A stretch of DNA of 6,940 bases from QQUD01 sp039029915. Its GTDB lineage: Bacteria; Chloroflexota; Anaerolineae; Promineifilales; Promineifilaceae. The notes beneath the pieces were generated by a model, which was given only the letters and a program-made list of their open reading frames with translations, was not told the origin of the DNA and ran no database searches. Below are positions 6,325 through 6,940 of the stretch, piece after piece. The position numbers and the translations under genes are program-made. The DNA is taken from contig JBCCFD010000426.1 of the NCBI GenBank assembly GCA_039029915.1, forward strand, positions 1 through 6,940, read 5' to 3'. How positions within the stretch are numbered: the stretch's first letter is position 1; the number at the start of each line of letters is the position of its first letter.

Positions 6325-6372
6325 AAAAGAGAGATTACTCCGAGATTAGATATCATCAAGTGTGATAGTAAT

Positions 6373-6762
6373 TTAGGCAGAGATTGGAACATATTTGATA
6401 TCTTCTTCGCTTTTTATTGGACAACGTAAAAGGTAATCGTAACTAACAAGAGAAAATAACATGGGATATTCTTTAGCCTTTAATCCAACCAGAATATGAA
6501 GCCCCTTTTTAGTTTTTTGCATTTGCTTTGAAAATGAGGGTGGCAAAATGAATCGTCCAGATTGTGAATCAATGTCTAAAAAGCCTGTGGAATCTTCTAG
6601 TCGAATATGGACACAGTCGATGCCGTTGGGGGTTTCGGAAAATATAAGAGGTGTTTGGATTTCAAATTGATAATGCTGATCGGTTTCGTTGTCCTCAAAC
6701 ACAAAAACAACTTTTTTTCCGTCAAACGAAAATGATCTAACTGTGGAATCACCTGAGAGCAC
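6373..6762 (-). CDS. Small A+T-rich gene, unknown function
   Basis: I do not recognise this 129-residue protein. It looks soluble and beta-strand-rich: SFSFDGKKVVFVFEDN (10-25), HYQFEIQTPLIF (30-41), CVHIRLEDSTGFLDIDSQSGRFILPP (50-75), then KKGLHILVGL and MLFSLVSYDYLLRC. There is no signal peptide, membrane span or catalytic motif. The start must be GTG at 6762: a stop codon lies at 6776-6778, no ATG follows until Met 81, and AGGA is about ten bases upstream. Sampled 60-base blocks are only 32-38% G+C, against about 55% in the adjacent DUF89 gene, and there is no ACGGCCGT copy. This points to a different origin or relaxed constraint. It follows the DUF3253-like gene by 30 bases on the same strand and could be co-transcribed, and it is convergent with the DUF89 gene. 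It could be a genuine orphan gene; its coding nature is supported mainly by the open frame length in A+T-rich DNA and by the strand pattern of the protein. Confidence 0.6.
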   Translation of the reverse strand: MLSGDSTVRSFSFDGKKVVFVFEDNETDQHYQFEIQTPLIFSETPNGIDCVHIRLEDSTGFLDIDSQSGRFILPPSFSKQMQKTKKGLHILVGLKAKEYPMLFSLVSYDYLLRCPIKSEEDIKYVPISA

Positions 6763-6792
6763 GTTTACCGATTCCTAATCCAGAATCCCCAA

Positions 6793-6940
6793 TTATTCCA
6801 CCACGTGCTCAAAGAAATACGGCCGTATTCGTAAGCGGTAAACCCCCTTGAAATCGTTGGGGTCAGCCGGTTTGCCTTTGCGCAAGATGTGAATGTGGCC
6901 CGCTTCGGCCAGCTGTCGAGCAGTTAGGCGAATACGCTTG
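6793..6940 (-). CDS. C-terminal fragment of a DUF3253-like protein
   Basis: Only the last 48 residues are in the window; the gene enters from the right edge and ends with TAA at 6793-6795. The peptide contains RLTARQLAEAGHIHILRKG (4-22), then KPADPNDFKGVYRLRIRPYF (23-42). The arrangement 'A-x-x-L-A-x-x-G-x-I-x-I-x-x-x-G-x-x-x-D-P-x-x-x-x-G-x-x-R-L-R' is what I recall for DUF3253 proteins, small winged-helix-like proteins of unknown role. The frame is open throughout, and the other two minus-strand frames are not supported. It contains one ACGGCCGT copy (6819-6826), read as R-P. Assignment rests on a short fragment. Confidence 0.62.
   Translation of the reverse strand, partial: KRIRLTARQLAEAGHIHILRKGKPADPNDFKGVYRLRIRPYFFEHVVE

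Larger units (their letters stand above)
400..6826. repeat. Highly iterated palindrome ACGGCCGT, 13 exact copies dispersed across the window
   Basis: Exact copies start at 400, 902, 2908, 3424, 3740, 3810, 4213, 5257, 5310, 5713, 5981, 6233 and 6819. From base composition about 0.1 copy would be expected. All lie in coding sequence. They are read in all three frames of their genes: as T-A-V (902, 2908, 3424, 3740, 5257, 5713), N-G-R (400, 3810, 5981, 6233) and R-P (4213, 5310, 6819), so the constraint acts on DNA, not on one peptide. I found only three one-mismatch versions (78-85, 737-744, 1121-1128), close to chance. None occurs in the receiver gene or in the A+T-rich gene at 6373-6762. The closest known analogue is HIP1 (GCGATCGC) of cyanobacteria. 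Confidence 0.93.

Noticed and set aside
6334..6372. Short inverted repeat ATTACT / AGTAAT between the convergent DUF89 and orphan genes
   Set aside because: Arms of six A+T-rich bases, a long loop and no T-run make a terminator unconvincing.
1..6940. tRNA, rRNA, CRISPR, transposase or integrase genes
   Set aside because: I saw no tRNA or rRNA sequence, no regularly spaced direct repeats and no recombinase motifs on either strand.

Overview
This is a mid-G+C bacterial chromosomal window. It holds nine protein-coding genes, two of them cut by the window edges, and no recognisable RNA gene, insertion sequence, CRISPR array or phage gene. The most telling feature is an 8-base palindrome, ACGGCCGT. 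It occurs 13 times exactly in 6.9 kb, where base composition predicts about 0.1, and all 13 copies lie inside genes. That behaviour resembles the HIP1 palindrome of cyanobacteria, with a different sequence. Together with the gene content (ARMT1-like DUF89 phosphatase, stand-alone CheY-like receiver, TPR protein with acidic runs, PaaI-type thioesterase, class III aminotransferase), it makes a Chloroflexota-type environmental bacterium (Anaerolineae or relatives) my best guess. That assignment is inference only; no rRNA or taxonomic marker is present.

Left part (1-2100, all minus strand): a single-domain response regulator (1645-2031), then a two-gene operon of an FAD-dependent amine/amino-acid oxidase of the sarcosine oxidase/DAO family (196-1473) and a class III PLP aminotransferase that runs off the left edge (1-194). 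Oxidase and aminotransferase are one base apart, and the aminotransferase ribosome binding site lies inside the last codons of the oxidase, so they are very probably translationally coupled and act on related amino substrates. The oxidase and the receiver each have a sigma70-like promoter just upstream, and beyond each -35 box lies a long perfect inverted repeat (12 and 13 bp arms, 19 and 18 base loops).

Middle (2347-3877, plus strand): a TPR-repeat protein and a PaaI-like hotdog thioesterase, four bases apart. The thioesterase uses a TTG start whose Shine-Dalgarno sequence lies in the end of the TPR gene. The gene-free stretch 2032-2346 separates this pair from the divergent receiver gene.

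Right part: a membrane protein with an N-terminal Cys4 zinc ribbon (3890-5038, minus) is divergent from a full-length DUF89/ARMT1-like metal-dependent phosphatase (5125-6324, plus) across an 86-base gap. The window closes with a small A+T-rich gene of unknown function (6373-6762, minus) and the C-terminal end of a gene resembling DUF3253 proteins (6793-6940, minus). The A+T-rich gene stands out in composition and carries no ACGGCCGT copy, so it may be a later arrival.

I see no clear defence, mobile or biosynthetic system. The strongest candidate for something undescribed is the ACGGCCGT palindrome, followed by the paired inverted repeats around the receiver gene and the dual Cys-cluster membrane protein.
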